The translations under genes and the position numbers were made by a program. The notes under the pieces were generated by a model. It was not told the origin of the DNA. It did not search any database and was given only the letters and a program-made list of their open reading frames with translations. This document shows, piece after piece, positions 16,918 to 25,411 of a DNA stretch of 42,215 bases; the stretch's first letter is position 1; each line of letters begins with the position of its first letter. The DNA comes from Sulfurovum sp. (lineage in GTDB: Bacteria; Campylobacterota; Campylobacteria; Campylobacterales; Sulfurovaceae), in the NCBI GenBank assembly GCA_020721345.1, contig DYMX01000011.1, forward strand, positions 1-42,215, in the 5' to 3' direction.

Positions 16918-17928
16918 ATGGACGCATTAACGATAGGAACAATAATAAAAATATTGATAATTTTAGCAATTGTATCAGCAATTGCAGGATTTGGAACATA
17001 TATTGAAAGAAAAGTACTTGCATTTATGCAGCGCCGTCTTGGACCAATGCATGTAGGTCCTTACGGACTCTTGCAAATCGCAGCCGATGGTATAAAGCTG
17101 TTTACAAAAGAGGATATCATTCCTCAAAATGCAAATAAATTTATATTTTCATTAGCTCCGGTAATAACTGCTGCAACGGCATTTATTGCTATGGCGGCAT
17201 TGCCGCTGTTTCCAACATTTACAATACCTGAATTTCTTCCACTCATTGGAGGTGCCATAGTACCTTCTATTGTTGCAGATATAAATATAGGCATATTGTT
17301 TATACTTGGAATAATGGCTGCAGGTCTTTACGGTCCGCTTCTTGCAGGTATGGCCCAATCAAATAAATGGGGCATCATAGGGTCTGCAAGAACGGCAGTT
17401 CAATTTTTAAGCTACGAAGTTGTTACCGGACTTTCTGTTTTGGCTCCTATTATGCTTGTAGGATCCCTTTCTTTAATTGATTTTAATGACGCTCAAGCAA
17501 GCGGGATTGGCTCATGGCTAATCTGGCAGCAGCCAATAGCATTTGTACTGTTTTTGATAGCAGGCTTTGCCGAAACTAACAGAACACCATTTGACCTATT
17601 GGAGCATGAAGCTGAAATTATTTCAGGTTATGTAACTGAGTACAGCGGTCTTAGATGGGGCATGTTCTTTATAGGTGAGTATGCAAACATGATAACTATC
17701 TCAGTTATTGCGGCAGTTGTATTTTGTGGCGGTTATAATGATCTATGGTTTATATCAGGATGGCTTTTATTTGTACTAAAAGTTATTTTCTTTTTCTTTT
17801 TGATGTTGTGGGTGAGAGCCGCTTGGCCGCATGTTAGACCCGATCAAATGATGTGGTTATGCTGGAAAGTATTGATGCCGTTAGCCGTGATCAATATAGT
17901 AATAACCGGCATCGTAGTAATGCTGTAA
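16918..17928 (+). CDS. nuoH: Complex I subunit NuoH
   Basis: NuoH is the membrane subunit that forms the quinone entry channel and links redox chemistry to the proton-pumping modules. The 336-residue protein has about eight transmembrane helices. Family hallmarks include ERKVLAFMQRRLGPMHVGPYGLLQIAADGIKLFTKED (about residues 31-67), AETNRTPFDLLEHEAEIISGYVTEYSGLRWGMFFIGEYANM (about 222-262) and a C-terminal WVRAAWPHVRPDQMM. It starts 1 nt after the nuoG2 stop. Confidence 0.96.
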   Translation: MDALTIGTIIKILIILAIVSAIAGFGTYIERKVLAFMQRRLGPMHVGPYGLLQIAADGIKLFTKEDIIPQNANKFIFSLAPVITAATAFIAMAALPLFPTFTIPEFLPLIGGAIVPSIVADINIGILFILGIMAAGLYGPLLAGMAQSNKWGIIGSARTAVQFLSYEVVTGLSVLAPIMLVGSLSLIDFNDAQASGIGSWLIWQQPIAFVLFLIAGFAETNRTPFDLLEHEAEIISGYVTEYSGLRWGMFFIGEYANMITISVIAAVVFCGGYNDLWFISGWLLFVLKVIFFFFLMLWVRAAWPHVRPDQMMWLCWKVLMPLAVINIVITGIVVML

Positions 17929-17942
17929 AGGGAGGAAGAAAT

Positions 17943-18578
17943 ATGGCACATATTGAAGAACATAAAGATACGCAGGCTATCCAAAGAGAGAAGCAAAATT
18001 ACATAATGCTTGATTTGGGAAAAACTCCGCAGTTCGGCATACCTGCATTTATTCAGGTTGTAAAAAGAAGTTTAAGCAGAGAGCTGCTCAAAGGTCTTGG
18101 CGTAACATTTAGAGAGATGATAAATGCTCTATTTAAGGGCAAATTGCATACAACACAGTATCCATTTGAAAAATTGCCGATAGCGCCAAGATATAGAGCT
18201 ATACATGAAATGCTAAGGCTGCTTGAAAGCGGACACTATAGATGCATAGGATGCGGACTTTGTGAAAAAATTTGTATTTCCAATTGTATAGCAATGGAGA
18301 CAAGATATGATGAAAATCAAAGAAAAGAAGTGAGCGAATATACTATCAATTTCGGTCGTTGTATATTTTGCGGATATTGCGCTGAAGTATGCCCTGAGCT
18401 TGCAATCGTTCATGGCGGAAGATATGAAAATGCAAGTGAACAAAGAGCAGGGTTCTCGCTGTTTGAAGATATGCTAACACCTATCGATAAGCTAAAAGAG
18501 CAAAATGAGTTTGCGGGATTTGGAAGCATTAGTCCAAATGCAGATGAAAATATCAAAAAAACACCACTTGCATACTAG
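17943..18578 (+). CDS. nuoI: Complex I subunit NuoI, two [4Fe-4S] clusters (N6a/N6b)
   Basis: NuoI is a ferredoxin-like subunit passing electrons from NuoG to NuoB. The ORF-track start at 17853 lies inside nuoH. The ATG at 17943 is preferred, with GGGAGGAAG upstream, giving 211 residues. The two cluster motifs are CIGCGLCEKICISNCI and CIFCGYCAEVCPELAI. The first lacks the usual proline after its fourth cysteine. The segment before them (YPFEKLPIAPRYRAIHEML) matches the family. The N-terminal 60 residues and the acidic tail beyond the second motif are slightly longer than in E. coli NuoI. The gap to nuoJ is 9 nt. Confidence 0.95.
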   Translation: MAHIEEHKDTQAIQREKQNYIMLDLGKTPQFGIPAFIQVVKRSLSRELLKGLGVTFREMINALFKGKLHTTQYPFEKLPIAPRYRAIHEMLRLLESGHYRCIGCGLCEKICISNCIAMETRYDENQRKEVSEYTINFGRCIFCGYCAEVCPELAIVHGGRYENASEQRAGFSLFEDMLTPIDKLKEQNEFAGFGSISPNADENIKKTPLAY

Positions 18579-18587
18579 GAGCGAAAT

Positions 18588-19142
18588 ATGTTTGAACAAA
18601 TTGCATTTTATTTTTTTTCAGTCCTAACAATAGGGCTGTTCTTGGTTACCGTATTTAGTAAAAATGTTTTATACGCTATGACATCGCTTGCCAGCGGTAT
18701 GGTAGTAATTGCAGGATTTTTCTTTTTAGTTGGGGCTGACTTTTTGGGAGTCGTCCAACTTATAGTTTATGTCGGTGCGGTTATGGCGCTTTACGCATTT
18801 GGTATGATGTTCTTTAATGTAACAAAAGACCTTAAAGAGAAGAATACATCAAATATCTGGGTCATGATAGTTGGCGTAACTGTTGCGCTTTTGATGACCT
18901 TAATGTTTGTTGGAGCTATCAATCCGGATGCGATCTATGCATCATTGCCTATGAGTGATAAAATGAACAATCCTGAAGCAGTTGGAATGGCATTATTTAC
19001 AAAGTACCTCGTTCCTTTTGAGGTTGCTGCAATTATGTTGCTTATAGCAATGATCGGCGGTATCGTATTGGCAGGTAAGAAAATGGATACTAGCTTGACC
19101 AACATAGAAGATGAAGTATTACAACAAAAGGATGCAAAATGA
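18588..19142 (+). CDS. nuoJ: Complex I subunit NuoJ
   Basis: NuoJ is a small membrane subunit. The 184-residue product has five predicted helices, with the family motif ADFLGVVQLIVYVGAVMALYAFGMMFFN around residues 50-77. This helix contains the pi-bulge region known in the family. The C-terminus is charged and hydrophilic. GGAGCG sits before the ATG. Its stop overlaps the nuoK start by 4 nt (ATGA). Confidence 0.94.
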   Translation: MFEQIAFYFFSVLTIGLFLVTVFSKNVLYAMTSLASGMVVIAGFFFLVGADFLGVVQLIVYVGAVMALYAFGMMFFNVTKDLKEKNTSNIWVMIVGVTVALLMTLMFVGAINPDAIYASLPMSDKMNNPEAVGMALFTKYLVPFEVAAIMLLIAMIGGIVLAGKKMDTSLTNIEDEVLQQKDAK

Positions 19143-19441
19143 TCGGATTGAATCATTATTTAATTTTATCAGGAATACTATTTACCATCGGTCTTATCGG
19201 TGTTCTTAGAAGAAGAAACCTGCTTATGCTTTTTTTCTCAACCGAGATAATGCTAAATGCTGCAAATGTTGCTTTTGCCGCAATTTCAAATTTTTATCAT
19301 GACCTATCAGGACAGATGTTCGCATTCTTTATAGTCGCGATTGCAGCTAGTGAAGTTGCTATCGGTCTGGGACTATTGATACTTGTTTATAAAAAAGAAA
19401 ATACACTGGATCTTGATGATCTTGCGTCTATGAAAGGATAA
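19139..19441 (+). CDS. nuoK: Complex I subunit NuoK
   Basis: NuoK is a 100-residue, three-helix antiporter-like subunit. Typical features are GLIGVLRRRNLLMLFFSTEIMLNAANVAFAA, with the conserved membrane glutamate in STEIMLNA, and a second glutamate in FIVAIAASEVAIGLGLLILVYK. Both acidic residues are part of the proton-transfer path known for the family. It is translationally coupled to nuoJ by a 4-nt overlap and lies 2 nt before nuoL. Confidence 0.95.
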   Translation: MIGLNHYLILSGILFTIGLIGVLRRRNLLMLFFSTEIMLNAANVAFAAISNFYHDLSGQMFAFFIVAIAASEVAIGLGLLILVYKKENTLDLDDLASMKG

Positions 19442-19443
19442 CC

Positions 19444-21336
19444 ATGGAAGGTTTAGTTTATATTGCGCTTTTTGCGCCGCTGGTAAGCTCATTGTTTGCC
19501 GGCAGTTTTGCTATGACTTCAAAGAAACAATTTGTCGGTGTAATCTCGTCATTTTTATTGTTCACATCTTTTGTTGCATCGGCTATTTTAGGTTACCATG
19601 TACTTGCTACAAACGAAGCAATACATGTTAAGCTTATGGATTGGATTGTTGCGGGAGACCTTAATATTCCGTTTGGATTTATTGTGGATCAGGTAAGTGT
19701 AACAATGATGTTTGTTGTAACTCTTGTTTCAACCGTTGTTCACGTATATTCAATAGGCTATATGGATCATGACAAAAGTTTCAATAGATTTTTCTCATAC
19801 CTTTCGGCATTCGTATTTTCAATGCTCGTTCTTGTTATGAGCGATAACTTTGCCGGACTCTTCATAGGCTGGGAAGGTGTTGGCGTATGTTCATGGCTAT
19901 TGATCGGATTTTGGTATCATAAAGCCGATGTAGCAAGGGATATAAATCCTTCTATTTCACCATCATGGGCAGCTAACGAAGCATTTATAATGAACAGAAT
20001 TGCAGACCTTGGTATGCTTATAGGTATATTTATAATATATTGGAATGTGGGTAGCTTGCAATACGATGTTGTTTTCAACGCTATTCCAAATATGACGCAA
20101 ATAGTTCTTACCACAGCCGCGATCGCACTTTTTATAGGAGCGATGGGCAAATCGGCACAATTCCCGCTTCATACATGGCTAACGGATGCGATGGAGGGTC
20201 CTACTCCGGTTTCTGCCCTAATCCATGCCGCAACAATGGTAACAGCAGGTGTTTTCTTGGTAATCAGAGCAAACCCGATTTTTGAAGTAACCCCTGATGT
20301 AAGTTATTTTATAGCAGCGCTTGGAACTTTTGTGGCATTTTTTGCCGCGTCAATGGCACTTGTTAACCGCGACTTGAAACGTATAATTGCTTTTTCAACA
20401 CTATCACAATTAGGTTACATGTTTGCAGCTGCAGGACTTGGCGCTTACTGGATAGCGTTATTCCACTTGGGGGCACACGCATTTTTTAAAGCTCTTCTAT
20501 TTTTGGGTGCAGGAAATGTTATGCATGCTATGGATGGTGAGCTTGACATCTTTAAGATGGGTGGACTCAAAAAGAAAATGAGATGGACATATATGTATAT
20601 GGGATTAGCATCACTCACACTTGCAGGCATACCGCCTCTTGCAGGTTTCTTTTCAAAAGATGCGATCATAGAAACAGCATTCAATGAAGGTTCTTTGATA
20701 CTCTGGGCAATGCTTGTAGTAACAGCTGGGATGACAGCATTCTATAGCTTCCGTCAGGTGTTCTTGACATTCCACGGCGATGAGAGATATCATGAATTTG
20801 GAATCCATCCGCATGAAATGTATAAATATGTACTAATTGGTATGTCACCTCTTGCAATTTTAGCCGTTATAGCAGGATTTTTCAAAGACGGTTTTAATGA
20901 TTTTATAATAAAAATATTACCTAACTATCAAATGAGCGAGCATACTCACCATTTGGCATTATATTTAGGACTAATAGTATTAGCCGTTGCAGTAAGCGGA
21001 ATTGTTCTTGCCTATATCAAATATAATAAAGGTTTAGTTAGAAGCGAAAAAACAGAAAACAGCTTTATCTATAAACTATTGGCAAATCAGTACTATATAC
21101 CAAATTTGTATGAAGCAGTTATCTCTAAACCTTACGCCGAACTTTCTAAATTGATGTGGAAAAATGTAGATATGAAAATTGTTGATGCTACTGTTGATGG
21201 AATTGCAAAAGTTCTGTACAAAAGCGGTGACAAATCGAGGGGTATGCAAAGCGGTAACCTTTCAAATTATCTAAATTGGATGGCAATAGGCGCCATTGTA
21301 CTTCTAGTAGTGGCAATTTTGTCATTGGTAGCATAA
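19444..21336 (+). CDS. nuoL: Complex I subunit NuoL (proton-pumping)
   Basis: NuoL is the distal Mrp-antiporter-like pumping subunit. The 630-residue protein has about 16 transmembrane helices and the conserved core GWEGVGVCSWLLIGFWY (around 142-158), GKSAQFPLHTWLTDAMEGPTPVSALIHAATMVTAGVFL (about 237-274) and KRIIAFSTLSQLGYMFAAAGLG (about 316-337). Key Glu in GWEG, Lys in GKSAQ and His in ALIHAATMV are all present. The C-terminal part provides the long lateral helix before a last membrane segment. It starts 2 nt after nuoK. Confidence 0.96.
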   Translation: MEGLVYIALFAPLVSSLFAGSFAMTSKKQFVGVISSFLLFTSFVASAILGYHVLATNEAIHVKLMDWIVAGDLNIPFGFIVDQVSVTMMFVVTLVSTVVHVYSIGYMDHDKSFNRFFSYLSAFVFSMLVLVMSDNFAGLFIGWEGVGVCSWLLIGFWYHKADVARDINPSISPSWAANEAFIMNRIADLGMLIGIFIIYWNVGSLQYDVVFNAIPNMTQIVLTTAAIALFIGAMGKSAQFPLHTWLTDAMEGPTPVSALIHAATMVTAGVFLVIRANPIFEVTPDVSYFIAALGTFVAFFAASMALVNRDLKRIIAFSTLSQLGYMFAAAGLGAYWIALFHLGAHAFFKALLFLGAGNVMHAMDGELDIFKMGGLKKKMRWTYMYMGLASLTLAGIPPLAGFFSKDAIIETAFNEGSLILWAMLVVTAGMTAFYSFRQVFLTFHGDERYHEFGIHPHEMYKYVLIGMSPLAILAVIAGFFKDGFNDFIIKILPNYQMSEHTHHLALYLGLIVLAVAVSGIVLAYIKYNKGLVRSEKTENSFIYKLLANQYYIPNLYEAVISKPYAELSKLMWKNVDMKIVDATVDGIAKVLYKSGDKSRGMQSGNLSNYLNWMAIGAIVLLVVAILSLVA

Positions 21337-21345
21337 GGAGAGTAG

Positions 21346-22869
21346 ATGAGTAATATTTTAACTATATTAGTATTTTTCCCGGCATTGGCCGGATTGCTTG
21401 GCTTTGTCATAGACAAAAACAGCACGAGGGTTTACGGTGTTGCGATAGCCGCAATTGAGTTTATTTTATCTCTATTTTTATGGATGAACTTTGATAGCCT
21501 AAATCCTACATTTCAGTTCATAGAACACTTTCCTATCGTTAAAGACTTTGGGATCAGCTATTATTTGGGAGTTGATGGGATAAGTCTGTTTTTAGTTGTA
21601 ATGACTACTTTTATGACACTTATCGGAATGATGAGTATGACCATAAAAGAAGACCTAAAAAATATGGTAATAACGCTTTTGTTCTTAGAAATGACAATGG
21701 TAGGCGTATTTTTGGCTCTTGATGCGATCATGTTCTACTTCTTCTGGGAGTTGTCTCTTGTTCCGATGCTGTATATCATCGGGGCATGGGGCGGACCGCT
21801 TAGAGTTTATGCGTCTGTTAAGTTTTTCTTATATACATTTTCCGGCTCGCTTATAATGCTAGTAGGTATGCTTTTTGTAGCATACAGCTTCTATAGCGCT
21901 GCGGGTGCATGGAGTTTTGCTATAACTGATTGGTATGCGCTCGGCTTTGACATAGAATATCAATTCTGGCTATTTTTGGCATTTTTTGTAGGATTTGCTA
22001 TCAAGGTACCTATGTTCCCTTTTCATACATGGCTACCTTATGCTCACGGTCAAGCACCGACTATCGGTTCAGTGATACTTGCGGCAGTACTTCTTAAAAT
22101 GGGTACATATGGATTTGTTAGATTTTCACTTCCTATGTTTCCGGACGCTTCGGTGATGATGATTACGCCTATTGCTATACTTTCTATTATTATGGTTATA
22201 TATACGGCGATGGTAGCATACGCTCAAGAAGATATGAAACAGGTTATCGCATACTCTTCTGTTTCGCATATGGGTATCGTTATGCTTGGAATTTTTGCTA
22301 TGAACAGCGAAGGCATAAGCGGCTCTGTATTTCAAATGCTATCACATGGTATAGTTTCAGGCGCTCTGTTTATGCTTGTAGGTGTAATTTATGAAAGAAC
22401 ACACACTAAATACATGAGCGAGTTCGGCGGTCTTGCTTCTATAATGCCAAAGTATGCTCTTGTTTTTGGTGTAATGTTAATGGCATCAGTGGGGCTACCT
22501 CTTACCATAGGATTTGTAGGCGAGTTTTTGGTGCTTATAGGTTTTTATAAAGTTTCTCCGATCTTAACGATCCTTGCTGGGACTTCTATCATAGTAGGAG
22601 CTGTTTATATGCTTGCACTATTTAAAAGAAGTTTTTTTGGGCCTGTTACAAATGAAGCAAACAGAAAACTAAAAGACTTAAATGCAAATGAGCTTGTATC
22701 GTTTATACCGCTTGTAGCTCTTGTTATTTGGTTGGGAATTTATCCAAAACCGGTGCTTAGCATTATTGATAATAGCGTTAAGACCACATTATCTATTATG
22801 GAGCAAAAAGCTATAACTCCTGAGGCAAAAGAAATAATAATATCAAAAAACTCTAAGGAGGCAAAATAA
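21346..22869 (+). CDS. nuoM: Complex I subunit NuoM (proton-pumping)
   Basis: NuoM is the middle antiporter-like pump of the membrane arm. At 507 residues with about 14 helices, it has the expected motifs: YYLGVDGISLFLVVMTTFM near 71-89, FYFFWELSLVPMLYIIGAWGG near 130-150 with the key Glu, AIKVPMFPFHTWLPYAHGQAPTIGSVILAAVLLKMGTYGF near 219-258 with the key Lys, and KQVIAYSSVSHMGIVMLGI. GGAGAG precedes the ATG. The stop shares an A with the nuoN start. Confidence 0.96.
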   Translation: MSNILTILVFFPALAGLLGFVIDKNSTRVYGVAIAAIEFILSLFLWMNFDSLNPTFQFIEHFPIVKDFGISYYLGVDGISLFLVVMTTFMTLIGMMSMTIKEDLKNMVITLLFLEMTMVGVFLALDAIMFYFFWELSLVPMLYIIGAWGGPLRVYASVKFFLYTFSGSLIMLVGMLFVAYSFYSAAGAWSFAITDWYALGFDIEYQFWLFLAFFVGFAIKVPMFPFHTWLPYAHGQAPTIGSVILAAVLLKMGTYGFVRFSLPMFPDASVMMITPIAILSIIMVIYTAMVAYAQEDMKQVIAYSSVSHMGIVMLGIFAMNSEGISGSVFQMLSHGIVSGALFMLVGVIYERTHTKYMSEFGGLASIMPKYALVFGVMLMASVGLPLTIGFVGEFLVLIGFYKVSPILTILAGTSIIVGAVYMLALFKRSFFGPVTNEANRKLKDLNANELVSFIPLVALVIWLGIYPKPVLSIIDNSVKTTLSIMEQKAITPEAKEIIISKNSKEAK

Positions 22870-24353
22870 TGGTAACGCCTATACAAGTTACTCTCGGCGA
22901 GTTAAATCTGCCGCTTTTAGCACCCATGCTTATAGCAATATTCGGGGGGCTGGGCATTTTAGTAATTGATCTGATCAAGTCAAATTTGCACAAATCTCTA
23001 TATGTTATGTTGTCGTTGATGATATTTGGTGCTGATTTGTTTACGGTTTTAGGAACAGTGCAAGGCAGAGGCTTTTTTGATCTGATGTTGTTTGACGGAC
23101 TCTCAATTGTTTCTCAAATATTGATACTAATTGCATCTATGCTGTTCATTCCATTGGCGCTTACTTCAAAAAGATTCCATGAATTTTCATATCCGGAATT
23201 TTTTGCCCTCTTTGTATTTATGGTTGCTGGATTGCAGTTCATGGTAACTACAGACAACCTTATACTTATATTTGTAGGTATTGAGACATCTTCTTTGGCA
23301 CTTTATGCTCTTATCGCTATGCACAATAGATCACATTCATTTGAAGCTGCGGTTAAGTACTTTACGATGGGTGCAGTTGCTGCAGGATTTTATGCCATGG
23401 GGAGCGCCGCAATATACGCAACAACAGGAAGTGTTGAGCTGTGGCAAATATCTGAAGCTTTGAGTTTGGGCGGCGGCAATGCAAACATGCTTCTTATAAC
23501 AGGCGGCGCAGTTTTGATCTTGGTAGCATTTGCATTCAAGTTATCGCTTTTCCCGTTTCATACATGGGCACCAGATGTTTATGAAGGAGCTTCAGCGCCA
23601 CTTGCTGGGTATATGTCTATAGTTCCGAAAGTTGCTGCTTTTACTGTTGCACTAAGAATATTTAGTATATATATAGATCTTGGCATTGAGAGCGTTCAAA
23701 GTATAATACTTATCTTGTCTGTTGTTACAATGACACTTGCAAACATTATGGCTCTTGTTCAACAGGATGTCAAAAGAATGCTTGCATATTCATCAATTTC
23801 TCATGCCGGTTTTGTAATGGCAGCCATAGCTATCGGAACCACCAAAGCAAGTACTGCTATATTTGTTTATTATGCGCTATTTATGTTTACGAATTTGGGA
23901 GCATTTACTATGCTTTGGATATCCAGACATAAAGTAAAAGCATTTTCAGATAGATTTGACCATCCTTATGAAAAATTTGCAGGTATGATCAAGATAGTTC
24001 CGATGGGTGCTGTTGTAATGGCGCTATTTATGCTTTCACTTGCAGGCGTTCCGCCGTTTTCGGTATTTTGGGGAAAACTTTATCTTATGAGTTCGGCTGT
24101 TGATGCGGGATATATAAAACTTGCTATTATTATGGGATTAAACAGCGCAATAGCTGCTTATTATTACTTGAAACTTATAGTGTTTATGTTCTTGAGAGAA
24201 CCTATAAAAAGTGTACATATTGTTCATTACAATATATCAAGACCTTTAATGGTGGTTATAGGAATTGCGGTATTTGCTACCGTGGGTTCTGTATTCTTTT
24301 TTGACAAATTACTTACATTTGTCTATGCTATGATGAGCGTAAGCGGATTTTAA
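22869..24353 (+). CDS. nuoN: Complex I subunit NuoN (proton-pumping)
   Basis: NuoN is the third antiporter-like subunit, closest to the peripheral arm. Its 494 residues include FVGIETSSLALYALIAMHNRS near 136-156 with the conserved Glu, AFKLSLFPFHTWAPDVYEGASAPLAGYMSIVPKVAAF near 217-253 with the key Lys, and KRMLAYSSISHAGFVMAAIAIG. It closes the operon. Its stop codon lies in the loop of a stable hairpin. The preceding gene ends in AAGGAGGCAAAATAATGG, giving nuoN a strong Shine-Dalgarno site. Confidence 0.96.
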   Translation: MVTPIQVTLGELNLPLLAPMLIAIFGGLGILVIDLIKSNLHKSLYVMLSLMIFGADLFTVLGTVQGRGFFDLMLFDGLSIVSQILILIASMLFIPLALTSKRFHEFSYPEFFALFVFMVAGLQFMVTTDNLILIFVGIETSSLALYALIAMHNRSHSFEAAVKYFTMGAVAAGFYAMGSAAIYATTGSVELWQISEALSLGGGNANMLLITGGAVLILVAFAFKLSLFPFHTWAPDVYEGASAPLAGYMSIVPKVAAFTVALRIFSIYIDLGIESVQSIILILSVVTMTLANIMALVQQDVKRMLAYSSISHAGFVMAAIAIGTTKASTAIFVYYALFMFTNLGAFTMLWISRHKVKAFSDRFDHPYEKFAGMIKIVPMGAVVMALFMLSLAGVPPFSVFWGKLYLMSSAVDAGYIKLAIIMGLNSAIAAYYYLKLIVFMFLREPIKSVHIVHYNISRPLMVVIGIAVFATVGSVFFFDKLLTFVYAMMSVSGF

Positions 24354-24365
24354 TCCGCACTCATC
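24332..24365 (+). terminator. Hairpin at the 3' end of the nuo operon
   Basis: GCGGAT (24343-24348) pairs perfectly with ATCCGC (24353-24358) around a TTTA loop, and an outer stem GATGAG/CTCATC (24332-24337 with 24360-24365) extends it. The nuoN stop TAA straddles the loop and the stem. No T-run follows on the plus strand, so this is not a classical intrinsic terminator. It could protect the 3' end of the long nuo transcript. It sits between convergent nuoN and miaA. Confidence 0.5.
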
Positions 24366-24378
24366 GTAATAATACTAA

Positions 24379-25278
24379 TCAAAAAAAGCTATCAAATATT
24401 TTTATCTCATCATTTTTTATCATTATTTTATTTTCAAACTGTGTACGGTTAAACGTTGTTTGTCTTTTAGCAAGCTGAGCGGTATGAGTAGATATAAGCT
24501 CTATTAATTCTTTATTTGAAATTTTACCGTCCAAAAATTCCAATGTTTCTTTAATGCCTATGGCTTTCATTGGGTTTGGCGCCCTTGTGTATTTTTCCTC
24601 AAGCATTTTAACTTCTTCTATAAGACCGGCTTCAAGCATTTTTTTTGTTCTTTGAAGTATTCTGTCTCTTAAAATATCTCTTGGCATATCTATCTCAAAA
24701 ATAGGCAAATTTTCTGTGATGGCAGGTATTGGCGGATTTGTTTCAAAATAATCACTTGGTTTGGTATCTGTTGCAAAATATATATTTAAAGCTTTTTCTA
24801 TGCGGTAGGTGTCATTTGATTTGATTTTTGACATGTATAGAGGATCAATGTTATGTAGAAAGCCATAAGCATATTGCAAATCGCTTAAAAATTTATCCAT
24901 TTTTTCTTTTGTTTCTTGTGAAATATCAGGAAGTTCGCTAATACCGCCAATGAGACTTTTTAGATAAAAACTGCTTCCGCCTACAATAACGAGATTTTTA
25001 TCATTTTGTTTAGCAAAATGCAGAGCTTTTTTATATAGTTTTATAAACAGAGTAACGTCAAAAGGCTCATTTAGGCGTATCTCATCAATTCCAAAATGAA
25101 TTATCCCATCCATTTCTTCAAATGTCGGTTTTGCAGAAGCGATATCTATATCTTTATAAACCGATAATGAATCAAGTGATAATATGACTGCATTGTGTCG
25201 CTTTGCTGTTTTGATGGATAAAGCGCTTTTACCAGATGCCGTAGCGCCTATGATTGCAATTTGTTTTGTATTGTTCAT
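24379..25278 (-). CDS. miaA: tRNA dimethylallyltransferase MiaA
   Basis: MiaA adds a dimethylallyl group to A37 of tRNAs that read UNN codons. The 299-residue protein has Walker A GATASGKSAL near residues 11-20, the substrate motif LSLDSLSVYKDIDIASAKPTFEE, VIVGGSSFYLKSLIGGI and the tRNA-binding ending LAKRQTTFNRTQF. In many relatives these read DSxQxYr and RQxTWfr. The length is at the lower end for the family. A TATAAT reading toward the gene sits at 25301-25296. It is convergent with nuoN and divergent from the porin. Confidence 0.93.
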   Translation of the reverse strand: MNNTKQIAIIGATASGKSALSIKTAKRHNAVILSLDSLSVYKDIDIASAKPTFEEMDGIIHFGIDEIRLNEPFDVTLFIKLYKKALHFAKQNDKNLVIVGGSSFYLKSLIGGISELPDISQETKEKMDKFLSDLQYAYGFLHNIDPLYMSKIKSNDTYRIEKALNIYFATDTKPSDYFETNPPIPAITENLPIFEIDMPRDILRDRILQRTKKMLEAGLIEEVKMLEEKYTRAPNPMKAIGIKETLEFLDGKISNKELIELISTHTAQLAKRQTTFNRTQFENKIMIKNDEIKIFDSFF

Positions 25279-25300
25279 TGTTAAAATAATAACATATTAT

Positions 25301-25365
25301 ATTTAGTAATCCATGAAGAGCTTTGCTCTGTTGACGTTATATTAATTGTAACCATTTAGTAATCC
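25301..25365. repeat. Pair of 12-bp direct repeats between miaA and the porin gene
   Basis: ATTTAGTAATCC occurs at 25301-25312 and 25354-25365 in the same orientation, 53 bp apart, close to five helical turns. The first copy abuts the miaA -10 box. The second lies about 20 bp upstream of a possible porin -10 (TATATT at 25374-25379). A small hairpin AGAGC-TTT-GCTCT lies between them. These may be paired operator sites; the binding protein is unknown. Confidence 0.45.
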
Positions 25366-25411
25366 TTTTTATATATATTGCCATGTCATAAAACTTAAAG
25401 AAGGAAAAAAG

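Noticed and set aside
25301-25365. The ATTTAGTAATCC repeats as part of a CRISPR array
   Set aside because: Only two short copies with a promoter-like spacer between them, and no cas genes are present.
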